A stretch of DNA of 48,225 nucleotides from CAYIYO01 sp964367715 (GTDB taxonomy: Bacteria; Chlamydiota; Chlamydiia; Chlamydiales; Criblamydiaceae). Numbering within the stretch: the first letter of the stretch is position 1; every line of letters starts with the position of its first letter. A program made the position numbers and the translations under genes. The stretch is from positions 1 through 48,225 of the forward strand of contig CAYIYO010000009.1 of NCBI GenBank assembly GCA_964367715.1, written 5' to 3'. Of this stretch, positions 23,563-32,845 are shown in pieces. The notes beneath the pieces were generated by a model, which saw nothing but the letters and a program-made list of their open reading frames with translations, was not told where the DNA came from and did no database searches.

Positions 23563-24859
23563 AACCAATAGATTTTACATAATGCGTTCATATAAAGGGT
23601 TTTCATTTGAAAAAAAATGGAAATTCTTACGCTGCCTCATTTGCCTTTTCTTTGTGTGTTTTCCTTGCAACGAAGTTTTTTGTGAAACAATTCTTTCTTT
23701 TGATGAAGCAGTATCCAAAGCGTTATATCTATCTCCCAAGCTTAAGATTGCTGATAGTGAAACAAATGAAAAGGCTGGGTTGAAAACTCAAAGCTCTCTC
23801 TACCCGAACCCTATTGCTGGATATAGTGTTGAAAATGTGTTTGGAAATAAGGATTGGCAAGGATGGGAAGCTGCTGAGTCACGCTATGAAATTGCCCAAC
23901 TCGTTGAATTAGGTGGAAAGAGGGGGTTCAGGTACCAAACAGCCAAACTTCAATACTACGCAGCGCAAGCTGGATTTGAAGCTAAGCAACTTTCACTTCT
24001 CAACCAACTTTTGAAGTTATTTACATTAGTTGTCGCTGCTCAAGAAAATCTAGAACTTGCATTAAGCCAAACAAAGATTGCTGAAGAAGTTTATAAGACG
24101 GTAACTGCAAAGGTTGAGGCTGGAAAAGTTTCTTTAATTCAGCAGAATAAAGCAGAAATTGCTTTTTCAACGGCTCAAATAAACGAAGAAAAGGCAAAGG
24201 CAGATTTTTTTAAAAGCAAACAAAGACTTTCGATTTTATGGGGGAATTCTTGTCCAGATTTTGACAAAGCGTGTTTCCCTTTTTATGAAATAAATTTACC
24301 GACTCCTTTTTATGAATGTTTAGCGGATTTAAGAGGGAATCCAGAGCTTTTGCGATCTCAAATGGAGCATCTTGCGGCTCATCAAAATTTAAATTTAGAA
24401 AAATCTTTAGCTATTCCAGATGTAACCGTCACACTTGGATATAAAACTCTTCAAGAAACTGGAAACAAGGGACTCATTCTAGGAGCGTCAATTCCTATCC
24501 CGCTTTTTAATCAAAATCAAGGAAATGTACAAAGAGCGAGAGCTCAAACGCATAAAACACATGATCAGTATGTGGAACTTGAGCTTGCCTTGGAGAATAA
24601 ACTTTCTATTGCACACAAAGATTTAGTGAGAGCCTACCGGGAAGCTGAAAAAATAAGATCGACAGTACTAAAAGCTGCCGTTCAATCTTTTGAATTAGCG
24701 AGAGAGGGCTATCAGGAAGGAAAATTTGAATATTTAGATATGTTGGATTCTCAAAAAACTCTTTTTGAAGTCAGGGAAAGATACATTCAATCCGTGCTAA
24801 ATTACCATCAGAACATGGCAGATATAGAATACTTAAATATACAGGAAGAGGGGCTATGA
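23552..24859 (+). CDS. czcC: CzcC-type outer-membrane factor (TolC family)
   Basis: This protein has up to 435 residues. The start is uncertain between 23552, which overlaps the upstream gene, and ATG 23582; neither has a good ribosome site. A signal peptide follows (LRCLICLFFVCFPCNEVFCE). The mature protein opens with ILSFDEAVSKAL, typical of TolC-family repeats, then PNPIAGYSVEN, VELGGKRGFR and a second half with SIPIPLFNQNQGN, as in CzcC and CusC. It forms the outer-membrane channel of a tripartite heavy-metal efflux pump with the next two genes, which follow with 4-bp and 1-bp overlaps. Confidence 0.87.
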   Translation: MTLKTNRFYIMRSYKGFSFEKKWKFLRCLICLFFVCFPCNEVFCETILSFDEAVSKALYLSPKLKIADSETNEKAGLKTQSSLYPNPIAGYSVENVFGNKDWQGWEAAESRYEIAQLVELGGKRGFRYQTAKLQYYAAQAGFEAKQLSLLNQLLKLFTLVVAAQENLELALSQTKIAEEVYKTVTAKVEAGKVSLIQQNKAEIAFSTAQINEEKAKADFFKSKQRLSILWGNSCPDFDKACFPFYEINLPTPFYECLADLRGNPELLRSQMEHLAAHQNLNLEKSLAIPDVTVTLGYKTLQETGNKGLILGASIPIPLFNQNQGNVQRARAQTHKTHDQYVELELALENKLSIAHKDLVRAYREAEKIRSTVLKAAVQSFELAREGYQEGKFEYLDMLDSQKTLFEVRERYIQSVLNYHQNMADIEYLNIQEEGL

Positions 24860-26067
24860 AAATTTTTTATGTGCTTGTAGGAGTAGCTCTTTTGACTAGT
24901 ATAGCGGCATGGCAACATAGGCGGACATCTGAACCAGATAAAAATTCTTCTTCTATAGAAGCTACAGAAACAATCTCTCACGGTGATATGGATGAACATG
25001 GTCATCATGAAGAAAATATTATTCCGCTTTCACAAGATCAAATCAAAGATTTGGGAATTCAGACAAAAATAGCAGGCCCAGGAGAATTATCTGTCACCAT
25101 TTCCACTAGAGGAAAAATTATATTGCATCCAGATAAGTTAGTTCATATTTTGCCTAAAATATCAGGGGTTGCTAAGGAAGCGCGTAAAAACATTGGGGAC
25201 AACGTAAAAGAAGGTGAAGTTTTAGCTATTTTAGAAAGCCGTGAGATGGCGGATATCAAAGCGAATTACTTAGCAGCGAAGGAGAAAGAGAGCCTTGCCT
25301 TGTCTCTTTTGGAGCGGGAAAAACGTTTGCATGAGAAAAAAGTTTCCGCTGAACAAGATTATATAAATGCAAAATCAGCCTATGCAGAGGCAGAAATTAA
25401 TATTCATTTAGCCAAGCAAAAACTCAATGCATTTGGTATTGATGATGAGGAAATCAAAGGAATTTCTAATGAACATGACCCGGACTTAAGACTTTATGAC
25501 ATCCGATCTCCTATGGATGGAATTGTGATCGCCCGTCATATCAATAAGGGAGAATTTATTGAAAATACGGTAACGATTTACGAAATTGTTGATCTTAGTA
25601 CGATCTGGATAGAGATAGGGATATATCCTAAGGATCTAGTGAAAGTAAAGGAAGGGCAAATAGTGGATATTTTGCTTCCCTCTGATGGAAGCATTTCGCA
25701 AGCAAAAATAATCTATCTCAGTCCTATTATCCAAGATGAAACTATAACAGCTAAAGCTGTAGCTGAAATGAAAAATCCAAGCGGAAATTGGCGTCCAGGC
25801 TCTTTTGTTAAGGTAAATATTGCTATAGAAAATATCGTTGTTCCCCTTGTTATCTCAAAAGACGCTATACAAGAAATTGAAGGCAAAGAATTTGTTTTTG
25901 TAAAAGTCCCTGAGGGTTTTGAAAAAAGACAGGCTCAAATTGGCGCTGGAGACAATAAAAGCGTTGAAATTCTTTCAGGATTAAGTTCTGGAGAGGAATA
26001 TGCTTCTTCGAAAACATTTCTATTAAAAGCCGATTTAGGTAAAAAAGAAGCGGAGCATGAGCACTGA
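24856..26067 (+). CDS. czcB: CzcB-type periplasmic adaptor (membrane fusion protein)
   Basis: This 403-residue protein overlaps the stop of the previous gene by 4 bp. An N-terminal membrane anchor is followed by a His-rich segment (HGDMDEHGHHEE, residues 42-53), and the C-terminus also ends in His/Glu (EAEHEH). These probably capture metal ions. Lipoyl half-motifs (LPKISGVAKEARKNIGDNV and IRSPMDGIVIARHINKGE) flank a coiled-coil hairpin near residues 135-195, followed by a beta-barrel domain. It links the RND pump to the outer-membrane channel. Metal specificity Zn/Co/Cd is inferred from the His content and the partner pump. Confidence 0.88.
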   Translation: MKIFYVLVGVALLTSIAAWQHRRTSEPDKNSSSIEATETISHGDMDEHGHHEENIIPLSQDQIKDLGIQTKIAGPGELSVTISTRGKIILHPDKLVHILPKISGVAKEARKNIGDNVKEGEVLAILESREMADIKANYLAAKEKESLALSLLEREKRLHEKKVSAEQDYINAKSAYAEAEINIHLAKQKLNAFGIDDEEIKGISNEHDPDLRLYDIRSPMDGIVIARHINKGEFIENTVTIYEIVDLSTIWIEIGIYPKDLVKVKEGQIVDILLPSDGSISQAKIIYLSPIIQDETITAKAVAEMKNPSGNWRPGSFVKVNIAIENIVVPLVISKDAIQEIEGKEFVFVKVPEGFEKRQAQIGAGDNKSVEILSGLSSGEEYASSKTFLLKADLGKKEAEHEH

Positions 26068-29000
26068 TGATTGAAAGAATTTTAAGATTTTCTATTCATT
26101 ATCCTCTAGCTATCATCCTTTTTACAATTGTGATTACTGGTTTTGGCATCTATTCATTTACTCGCTTACCTATAGATGCCGTTCCAGACATTACCAATAA
26201 TCAAGTCCAGATTAATACAACATTGCCAGGCCTTTCCCCCATTCAAATAGAGAAGCAGGTGACCTATGTCATTGAAACTGCATTAGCAGGCATTCCTGGC
26301 TTACAAATGACTCGTTCTCTTTCAAGAAACGCATTTTCTCAAGTAACAGCTATTTTTGACGATGATGTTAACATCTATTTTGCTCGTCAACAAATTAACG
26401 AGCGTCTTAGTGAAATTAAAGAAAATATTCCACAAGGTGCAGAGCCTAGAATGGGACCTATCTCCACAGGATTAGGTGAAGTCTATATGTGGACTGTAGA
26501 TTTTAAGCATCCTAATGGAAAAGGGGCAGAAATTAAACAGGGATCTCCCGGTTGGCAGAAAGATGGAAGTTATCTTACTCCAGAAGGTCAATTCTTAAAA
26601 ACAGACGCTGAAAAAGCTTCTTATCTAAGAACGGTTCAAGACTGGATTGTCAAACCCCAGTTGAAAGGTGTTAAGGGATTAGCCGGTATTGATTCTATTG
26701 GAGGTTATGTCAGACAATATCACGTCGAACCGAACTTGGAACGTATGATAGCACTTGGTTTAAGCTTTGATGACATTATTTCCAGCTTGAAAAGAAACAA
26801 TGCTAGTGTTGGGCCTGGGTATATTGAAAAGAAAGGGGAAAGCTTCCTGATCAAATCAGATGAGCGCCTAGAAGCTCCTATTCAAATCGAAACCATCGTT
26901 TTAGCCACAAGAGAAGGTATTCCGATTCTTGTCAGGGATATTGCAGAAGTAAGCATTGGAAAGGAGATGCGAACAGGCAGCGCTAGCAAGGATGGTCATG
27001 AGGCAGTGGTTGGTACAGCCTTAATGTTGATAGGAGCAAATAGCCGAACAGTCTCTCAAGCTGTAGATGAAAAACTTAAAGAGGTAAATAAAACGCTGCC
27101 TGCAGATATAGAAGCCAAATCTGTTTTAAACCGTACTAAGCTTGTGAATGCAACAATTAAAACGGTGGTAAGTAACCTTGGTGAAGGTGCCATTCTGGTA
27201 ATCGCTGTGTTATTCGTGTTTTTAGGTCAATTTAGAGCAGCATTGATTACAGCAATGGTAATCCCACTTTCTATGTTTATGACTGCCACAGGAATGGTTC
27301 AGTCCAAGATTAGCGGAAACTTGATGAGTCTGGGTGCGATTGATTTTGGTTTGATTGTTGATGGGGCTGTAATTATTACTGAAAATTGTTTGAGGAGATT
27401 AACGCAAAAACAACATGAGCTTGAAAGAGTATTAGAGCTTAATGAACGTCTTCACGAAATTTTGGAAGCAAGTAAGGAGATGATACAGCCTACTGTATTT
27501 GGACAAGCGATCATCATCACGGTATATATTCCAATTTTAACTTTGTCAGGAGTGGAAGGAAAAATGTTCCATCCCATGGCAATGACTGTCATTTTTGCCC
27601 TCATAGCGGCCTTTGTTCTTTCTCTTACGTTTGTACCCGCTATGATTGCTGTATTTGTTAAAGGTCATTTGAAAGAGAGGGAAAGTAAAATTGTTGAGTA
27701 TTCGAGAAGACTTTACAGTCCAATTTTAGATAAAACTTTGAAATTTCCTAGGAGGACGATATCTCTTGGAGTTATCATTTTCTGCTTGTCACTTATCCTT
27801 TTTTCTCGCTTAGGACAAGAATTTATTCCAACTCTTGATGAAAGAGACATTGCAATGCATGCCATACGAATCCCAAGCACTTCTCTTACTCAATCAACTG
27901 AAATGCAAACAATGGTTGAGAAAGCTTTAAAAAAATTTCCTCAAGTGGATTATGTCTATTCCAAAACCGGAACTGCCGAAATGGCTTCAGACCCGATGCC
28001 GCCTAATGTTTCTGATGCATTTATCATTCTTAAGCCGAGAGAAGAATGGCCAGAACCTCACCTAAGTAAGATAAAATTGATCGAACAAATACAAAATAAA
28101 TTAAATAAAATACCAGGTAATAACTATGAATTTACTCAACCCATTGAAATGCGTTTTAATGAATTGATTTCTGGGGTAAGAAGCGATCTGGCAGTGAAGA
28201 TTTATGGGGATAATTTTGATATTATGCAAAGAACAGCAGACGATATTGCGAGTATTCTTAGAAAAATTCCAGGTTCGGCTGATGTAAAAGTAGCTCAAAC
28301 AAAAGGATTACCGGTCTTAGATGTTAAAATTGACAGAGAGGCGGCTAGTCGTTTAGGCATTAATGTTTCTGATGGATTGGATGTCTTAGCCATTGCAGCA
28401 GGTGGTGGAAAAGCAGGGCAAATTTTTGAGGGTGACCGACGCTTTGATATACTAGTTAGACTTCCAGAAGCACAACGAGAAGATGTTAAAGCGTTAGGAA
28501 ACCTACCAATTCCACTTCCTTTAAAGAAAAACTCGGAAAATAAGGTAAAAGCGCACTTTCCTTATGTTCCCTTAAGTGAGATAGCTACTTTAAAAGTTTC
28601 TGAAGGTTTGAACGAAATTCGTCGAGAGGATGGGAAGCGTTTTATTGCTGTTCAAGCTAATGTACGAGGTAGGGATTTAGGGTCTTATGTTGAAGAAGCT
28701 AAAAAAAGAATTCAAGATGAAGTCAAGATCCCAGATGGATATTGGCTAAATTGGGGAGGACAGTTCGAGAATTTGATTTCTGCGAGACAACGTTTGTTTA
28801 TTGTTGTTCCCATTTGTCTAGGCCTTATTTTTCTTTTACTATATACCGCCTTTAATTCGGTCCGCTACGCTTTACTGGTTTTTAGTGGAGTCCCTCTTGC
28901 TTTAACAGGAGGAATTGTTGCTCTTTGGATAAGGGACATGCCTTTTTCTATTTCTGCAGCTGTCGGATTTATTGCTTTATCTGGCATAGCTGTTCTCAAT

Positions 29001-29324
29001 GGGCTTGTCCTCATTACATACATCAATCAGCTCCTCGCAGAAAAAGATGATCTTAACTTGGCCATCAAAGAAGGATCGCTAACGAGACTGCGACCAGTTC
29101 TCATGACAGCTTTAGTTGCTTCCTTAGGATTTGTGCCAATGGCACTTGCAACTGGAACAGGAGCAGAGGTGCAAAAACCTCTAGCTACAGTTGTCATAGG
29201 TGGTTTAATTAGCTCTACCCTTCTTACGCTTATTTTGTTGCCTGCTCTTTATCACACCTTCTCTCCGTCTCACTTTAAGAAAAGTAAATATTTAACTTTT
29301 AATGAAAATGGTAAGTCCACATGA
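26067..29324 (+). CDS. czcA: CzcA-type heavy-metal efflux RND pump
   Basis: This 1085-residue inner-membrane proton antiporter starts one base inside the stop of czcB. It has the family opening RLPIDAVPDITNNQVQI and two sets of membrane helices around large periplasmic loops. The diagnostic TM4 motif is DFGLIVDGAVIITEN, with Asp426, Asp432 and Glu439 spaced as in CzcA of Cupriavidus, indicating divalent cations (Zn, Co, Cd), not the monovalent Cu/Ag of CusA. Length agrees with the HME-RND family (about 1040-1090). It drives periplasmic or cytoplasmic metal out through CzcB and CzcC. Confidence 0.93.
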   Translation: MIERILRFSIHYPLAIILFTIVITGFGIYSFTRLPIDAVPDITNNQVQINTTLPGLSPIQIEKQVTYVIETALAGIPGLQMTRSLSRNAFSQVTAIFDDDVNIYFARQQINERLSEIKENIPQGAEPRMGPISTGLGEVYMWTVDFKHPNGKGAEIKQGSPGWQKDGSYLTPEGQFLKTDAEKASYLRTVQDWIVKPQLKGVKGLAGIDSIGGYVRQYHVEPNLERMIALGLSFDDIISSLKRNNASVGPGYIEKKGESFLIKSDERLEAPIQIETIVLATREGIPILVRDIAEVSIGKEMRTGSASKDGHEAVVGTALMLIGANSRTVSQAVDEKLKEVNKTLPADIEAKSVLNRTKLVNATIKTVVSNLGEGAILVIAVLFVFLGQFRAALITAMVIPLSMFMTATGMVQSKISGNLMSLGAIDFGLIVDGAVIITENCLRRLTQKQHELERVLELNERLHEILEASKEMIQPTVFGQAIIITVYIPILTLSGVEGKMFHPMAMTVIFALIAAFVLSLTFVPAMIAVFVKGHLKERESKIVEYSRRLYSPILDKTLKFPRRTISLGVIIFCLSLILFSRLGQEFIPTLDERDIAMHAIRIPSTSLTQSTEMQTMVEKALKKFPQVDYVYSKTGTAEMASDPMPPNVSDAFIILKPREEWPEPHLSKIKLIEQIQNKLNKIPGNNYEFTQPIEMRFNELISGVRSDLAVKIYGDNFDIMQRTADDIASILRKIPGSADVKVAQTKGLPVLDVKIDREAASRLGINVSDGLDVLAIAAGGGKAGQIFEGDRRFDILVRLPEAQREDVKALGNLPIPLPLKKNSENKVKAHFPYVPLSEIATLKVSEGLNEIRREDGKRFIAVQANVRGRDLGSYVEEAKKRIQDEVKIPDGYWLNWGGQFENLISARQRLFIVVPICLGLIFLLLYTAFNSVRYALLVFSGVPLALTGGIVALWIRDMPFSISAAVGFIALSGIAVLNGLVLITYINQLLAEKDDLNLAIKEGSLTRLRPVLMTALVASLGFVPMALATGTGAEVQKPLATVVIGGLISSTLLTLILLPALYHTFSPSHFKKSKYLTFNENGKST

Positions 29325-31198
29325 AAATTCCTAAAGATGTCAAATTTCGATGGCTTATCTTCTCTTTAGTATTAGTTGGAGTGTTTGAGATTTTCGCATT
29401 ATCTGGCTGGAGTTTACCTCAAGTAATTGCCTTTCCCTTTTTTTTGGCTATAATTCTTCTCATTGGCCATCATACCTTACTGGAAGGGTTTCAGGCTTTA
29501 TTTCAGCTGAATTTCAAAAGTATCAATTTTCTAATGACAATTGCTGTAATTGGAGCTTTCTACTTAGAAAAATACGAAGAGGCTGCAATTGTTATTGTTT
29601 TGTACAACCTTGCCGAAAAACTTGAAGATCTTGGAATACAGCAAAGTAAAATATCTCTTAGCAGTCTAGCGGAAAAAATCCCTAAGGTTGCTTTTGTTAA
29701 AGGGAGGGACTTTTCTATCCCTGTAAGTCAAGTGAAGATTGATGATGTGTTAGTGATAAAACCTGGAGAAATGATCCCTTTAGATGGTGAAGTTCTTTTT
29801 GGATATACGTCGGTTGATGAAGCGACTATTACAGGAGAGCCTATTGCAAAAGACAAAATGGTAGGTGATTTTGTTTTTGCTGGAACCTTAAATAAGCAGG
29901 GGTATATTGAAGTTAAAGTGACTAAACTTGAAAAGGATAGCACATTAGCAAAGATTCAGGAGATCACTCTTCAAGCTTTTCAAGCTAAGGCGCACACCCA
30001 GAAATTTATTGAAACTTTTTCAAGTTACTATACTCCTTCTGTTATTCTCTTGGCATTTTTATGGATGATTTTCCCCCCATATTTCTTCTTAACGCCTTTT
30101 AATCAGAGCTTTGAGAATGCCTTAACTTTACTTGTGATTGCTTGTCCATGCGCTTTAGTTATATCTACACCTGTATCTATCTATTCAGCGCTTGGCAATG
30201 CAGCTAGCAAGGGCATTTTGATTAAAGGAGGTCGGTACTTAGAAGCTATTGGTAAAATCAAGGCAATTGCTTTAGATAAAACAAGGACTCTTACTTTTGG
30301 AAATCCTATTGTTACGGATATAATTCCTTTTGGGTCTCATACAAAAGAGCATCTTCTAAGTTGCGCTGCCGGTATTGAAATTCAATCGGAACATCCCCTT
30401 GCAAAAAGTATTGTTAAAGCAGCTAAAGAAGAAAAATATGTTCTACATGCTATAGAAAATTTTCAAATCAAGATCGGAAAAGGAGCTCAAGCGGATTGTT
30501 TGGTATGCGAAGATAAGCACCATTGCTTGGGGAAACTCGAATTCATTCTAGAAGAACACCATGTCCCTCAAGAAGTTATCCAAAAAATCGATTTATTACA
30601 AAATGAGGGAAAAACAGCCATCATTATTTGTACTCACAAAGAAGTAGAAGGATTAATAGGGCTTTTGGATGAGGTTCGCCCAGAGAGTAAACAAGTCATT
30701 CTAGAGATTAAAAATCTTGGAATCACTCCCGTGATGTTAACAGGTGACAATCTAATATCTGCCCAATCAATCGCAAAAATGATAGATATTACCGATGTGA
30801 AGGCCGGCCTTCTTCCTGAAGGCAAAGCTAAAGAAATACAAAAACTTTTAGAAAAGTATAAATCTGTTGCCATGGTAGGAGATGGAATTAATGATGCTCC
30901 TGCCTTAGCTCTTTCTAGTGTAGGTATTACAATGAGCGAATTGGGAAGTGATACAGCTATTGAAGCAGCTTCCATTGTCATTCTTAGCGATTACTTAAAC
31001 AGAATCCCATTCTTAATTAAGTTAGGTAGAAAAACACTCCAAACAATTCGTTTGAATATATTTTTAGCCATAGCGATAAAGCTCATTTTCATCTCATTAG
31101 CATTGTTTGGAATGAGCAATTTAGCATTAGCCATTTTTGCTGATGTTGGAGTCACTGTGATTGTTATCATAAATAGTTTGAGGTTAGCAAATGATTAA
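29321..31198 (+). CDS. P1B-type Zn/Cd-transporting ATPase with altered phosphorylation motif
   Basis: The 625-residue ATPase overlaps the czcA stop by 4 bp. It lacks the usual N-terminal HMA domain. The family parts are present: TGEP at 171-174, CPC at 275-277 (metal-binding helix), SEHP, MVGDGINDAPAL and a last helix pair with AIAIKLIFI and ADVGVTVIVIINSLRL, matching the Zn/Cd P1B-2 subgroup. The phosphorylation motif is DKTRTLT (Asp319, Arg322), whereas the family has an invariant Gly (DKTGT). The codon is AGG, one base from GGG. This could weaken or inactivate the pump, or be a sequencing error. It would move Zn2+ or Cd2+ to the periplasm for the Czc pump. Confidence 0.88.
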   Translation: MKIPKDVKFRWLIFSLVLVGVFEIFALSGWSLPQVIAFPFFLAIILLIGHHTLLEGFQALFQLNFKSINFLMTIAVIGAFYLEKYEEAAIVIVLYNLAEKLEDLGIQQSKISLSSLAEKIPKVAFVKGRDFSIPVSQVKIDDVLVIKPGEMIPLDGEVLFGYTSVDEATITGEPIAKDKMVGDFVFAGTLNKQGYIEVKVTKLEKDSTLAKIQEITLQAFQAKAHTQKFIETFSSYYTPSVILLAFLWMIFPPYFFLTPFNQSFENALTLLVIACPCALVISTPVSIYSALGNAASKGILIKGGRYLEAIGKIKAIALDKTRTLTFGNPIVTDIIPFGSHTKEHLLSCAAGIEIQSEHPLAKSIVKAAKEEKYVLHAIENFQIKIGKGAQADCLVCEDKHHCLGKLEFILEEHHVPQEVIQKIDLLQNEGKTAIIICTHKEVEGLIGLLDEVRPESKQVILEIKNLGITPVMLTGDNLISAQSIAKMIDITDVKAGLLPEGKAKEIQKLLEKYKSVAMVGDGINDAPALALSSVGITMSELGSDTAIEAASIVILSDYLNRIPFLIKLGRKTLQTIRLNIFLAIAIKLIFISLALFGMSNLALAIFADVGVTVIVIINSLRLAND

Positions 31199-31340
31199 AA
31201 ATACATCTTCTCCCCCACTCCCCGAGACTTTAGATAGAGATTTAATCAACACAAATTGAGTGAATAAGAAATGTATTTTTGACTGAGCATCAGGACAAAT
31301 CCTTTAATAAATAACCGTTTCTAATCTTTTTGGTCTTCAT

Positions 31341-31500
31341 TGTATTTGTCGAATTTACGCAAATTTTACGCAATTGAAGAAAAGTATAAGGTTTTTTGAT
31401 CACACCAATCACATAAACAAAATTTTTCAAAAAGAATAGGGGTTCGGAGGGGATAACACTAATCACACCTATCACACAAGAAAAGTTAGGGATGTGAAGT
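31341..31500. repeat. Internal copy of the attR arm
   Basis: It aligns in the same orientation with 39465-39614, with small differences (blocks such as ATCACATAAACAAAATTTTT are identical). It separates the metal operon from the phage-like half. Apart from this repeat and the truncated gene that enters it, the 580-bp stretch 31199-31781 shows no gene. Confidence 0.75.
31354..31377 (-). repeat. TGCGTAAA-type repeat, copy 3
   Basis: Minus-strand copy, TCAATTGCGTAAAATTTGCG followed by TAAA, one mismatch to copies 1 and 2. It lies in the internal arm copy. Confidence 0.75.
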
Positions 31501-31692
31501 GAAAACGAGTAGTACATTTTTCCGGATTTTTTTGCACCGACACTCATCTATAAAATAATCATCGTATGGCGATTTAATCGGACCGCTAAATACAATAATA
31601 TCCGCATCCATTTCCTCGGCAATAGCATCAAATTGTTGTTGAAGTATTTTATAATCCACCGTTCGATCCTCTCTAAGCCATTTTTTGAACAA
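31486..31692 (-). pseudogene. Truncated serine-dehydrogenase-proteinase-like (SppA/ClpP fold) gene
   Basis: 68 residues remain. The segment ADIIVFSGPIKSPYDDYFI followed by KKIRKNVLLVF recalls the start of ClpP/SppA-fold 'SDH proteinase' proteins (xxxxSGPIxxPxxDxxI...KNVLLxL), which continue with a Gly-rich turn and catalytic Ser. Here the frame runs into the arm repeat at 31500 and stops after TSHP, so the catalytic part is lost. The family call is tentative. The break coincides with the repeat edge, pointing to recombination there. Confidence 0.4.
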
Positions 31693-31781
31693 ATAATAAA
31701 GGAATACTAACAGGAATTATTAAATAATGTCTACGACAAGCATATTATTCCAGCGATCTTAACGGAAGAATGATGATGCTT

Positions 31782-32348
31782 TCACAATTCGCGCTTTTGA
31801 AAATGCTCTACAAATTCATCGTCGTTCTCCAAGCAGTACTTGATACCGAGATCATCAGGCAGCTTAAAATCCCCCCAATCGTGCTGCGCGTGACACGCAC
31901 AATGGCAGCGGCACACTTCTAAGTAGTACTGCCAGTCCTCGTTTCGATTGGCCCACTCCTTAACCTTGTCATAGGCGACCCCCATTTTTGCAGCTGTCTC
32001 GATGACTGAATAAACTCCTTCTTCTGTACACTCGTCCAGCAAGGCCTCAAAAAACTGGTAAATTTCAGCATCAGATAGGTTGTTTGGTCTCTCATTTGGT
32101 GTTGAACTGTCGCTCATCAAAGTCTCTAGCTCCGCATTTAATTCCTTCATTTCCTTTAGAAAGGCTCGTTCTTGCTTTCGCTCGGCCTTGGCCTTGAGCG
32201 TGGATCTCCCATGCTTTTCGAGCCGTGAAAATACCCCACCATGCATCCGGCATCGACCATTTTTCATCGCCGGACCAAGACAGGGGGCTCCACCTTTTGT
32301 GCGACAGCGCGCTCCGCAACGCTTAATTCCTTTGAAATCGAAAGCCAT
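31782..32348 (-). CDS. HGG-motif (HGGxSTG-like) island protein
   Basis: The protein has 188 residues from the ATG at 32348, supported by AGGAG. The first 40 residues contain RCGARCRTKGGAPCLGPAMK followed by RCRMHGG, the Cys/His pattern of the HGGxSTG domain common in phages and integrative elements (a possible zinc-binding fold). The following FSRLEKHGRS diverges from the STG end. The rest is helical, with a Cys/His cluster (CRCHCACHAQHDW) near residue 150 that may bind metal. Role unknown, perhaps DNA packaging or binding. It is the last gene of the minus-strand module. Confidence 0.65.
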   Translation of the reverse strand: MAFDFKGIKRCGARCRTKGGAPCLGPAMKNGRCRMHGGVFSRLEKHGRSTLKAKAERKQERAFLKEMKELNAELETLMSDSSTPNERPNNLSDAEIYQFFEALLDECTEEGVYSVIETAAKMGVAYDKVKEWANRNEDWQYYLEVCRCHCACHAQHDWGDFKLPDDLGIKYCLENDDEFVEHFQKREL

Positions 32349-32350
32349 GA

Positions 32351-32845
32351 TCACTCCTGAATGTTCGAAGAGGCTATCAACGCCTGTTTGGATGGAGCGT
32401 GGTTATTGTAGGTGACATTAATATTTTGATGATTGCCTTTGCGCTTTCTTTCCAAACGCTCCATTGCATCGTTGGATAAGCGAAGCAATTTTAAAGCTAA
32501 CCTCTGGTCATCATTACAACACTGAGCGAGCTTTTTCATCCCCAACATATGTCCAGTAATGATCTGAGCGGCACAAATGGTTTCTAAAATATCCAAAGGC
32601 TTTATTGCTTTCATTAACCCATACACTTCATCCACTTCAGTTTTTAAAACGGGACGTGATCGACAAGAATAATCATATTCTCCTTGATGGTAAATTGCGG
32701 TGACAACTTGTGCAATTAATTCTTTAGCTGCCGTCTCCGATTCAACCGAAAAGATTTCGACTAGTGGAGCTATTGAGCTTGGGATCGTGACGGGGGAATC
32801 TGTAGTTTTTTGGTACTGAGCCATACGCCTTTGTGTCTCCTTCAT
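32351..32845 (-). CDS. Island protein of the Q-x-INVxYN family, copy 1
   Basis: This 164-residue protein overlaps the stop of the next gene upstream by 4 bp. Its core (EVDEVYGLMKAIKPLDILET, then AAQIITGHMLGM, LKLLRLSNDAMERLERKRKG and NINVTYN) aligns with the neighbouring protein at 32842-33354, so the two are paralogs. Similar helical proteins ending in QxxxVEHV-type strands accompany HGG proteins in other integrative elements and phages of alphaproteobacteria; the link is from memory and tentative. Function unknown. Confidence 0.6.
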   Translation of the reverse strand: MKETQRRMAQYQKTTDSPVTIPSSIAPLVEIFSVESETAAKELIAQVVTAIYHQGEYDYSCRSRPVLKTEVDEVYGLMKAIKPLDILETICAAQIITGHMLGMKKLAQCCNDDQRLALKLLRLSNDAMERLERKRKGNHQNINVTYNNHAPSKQALIASSNIQE

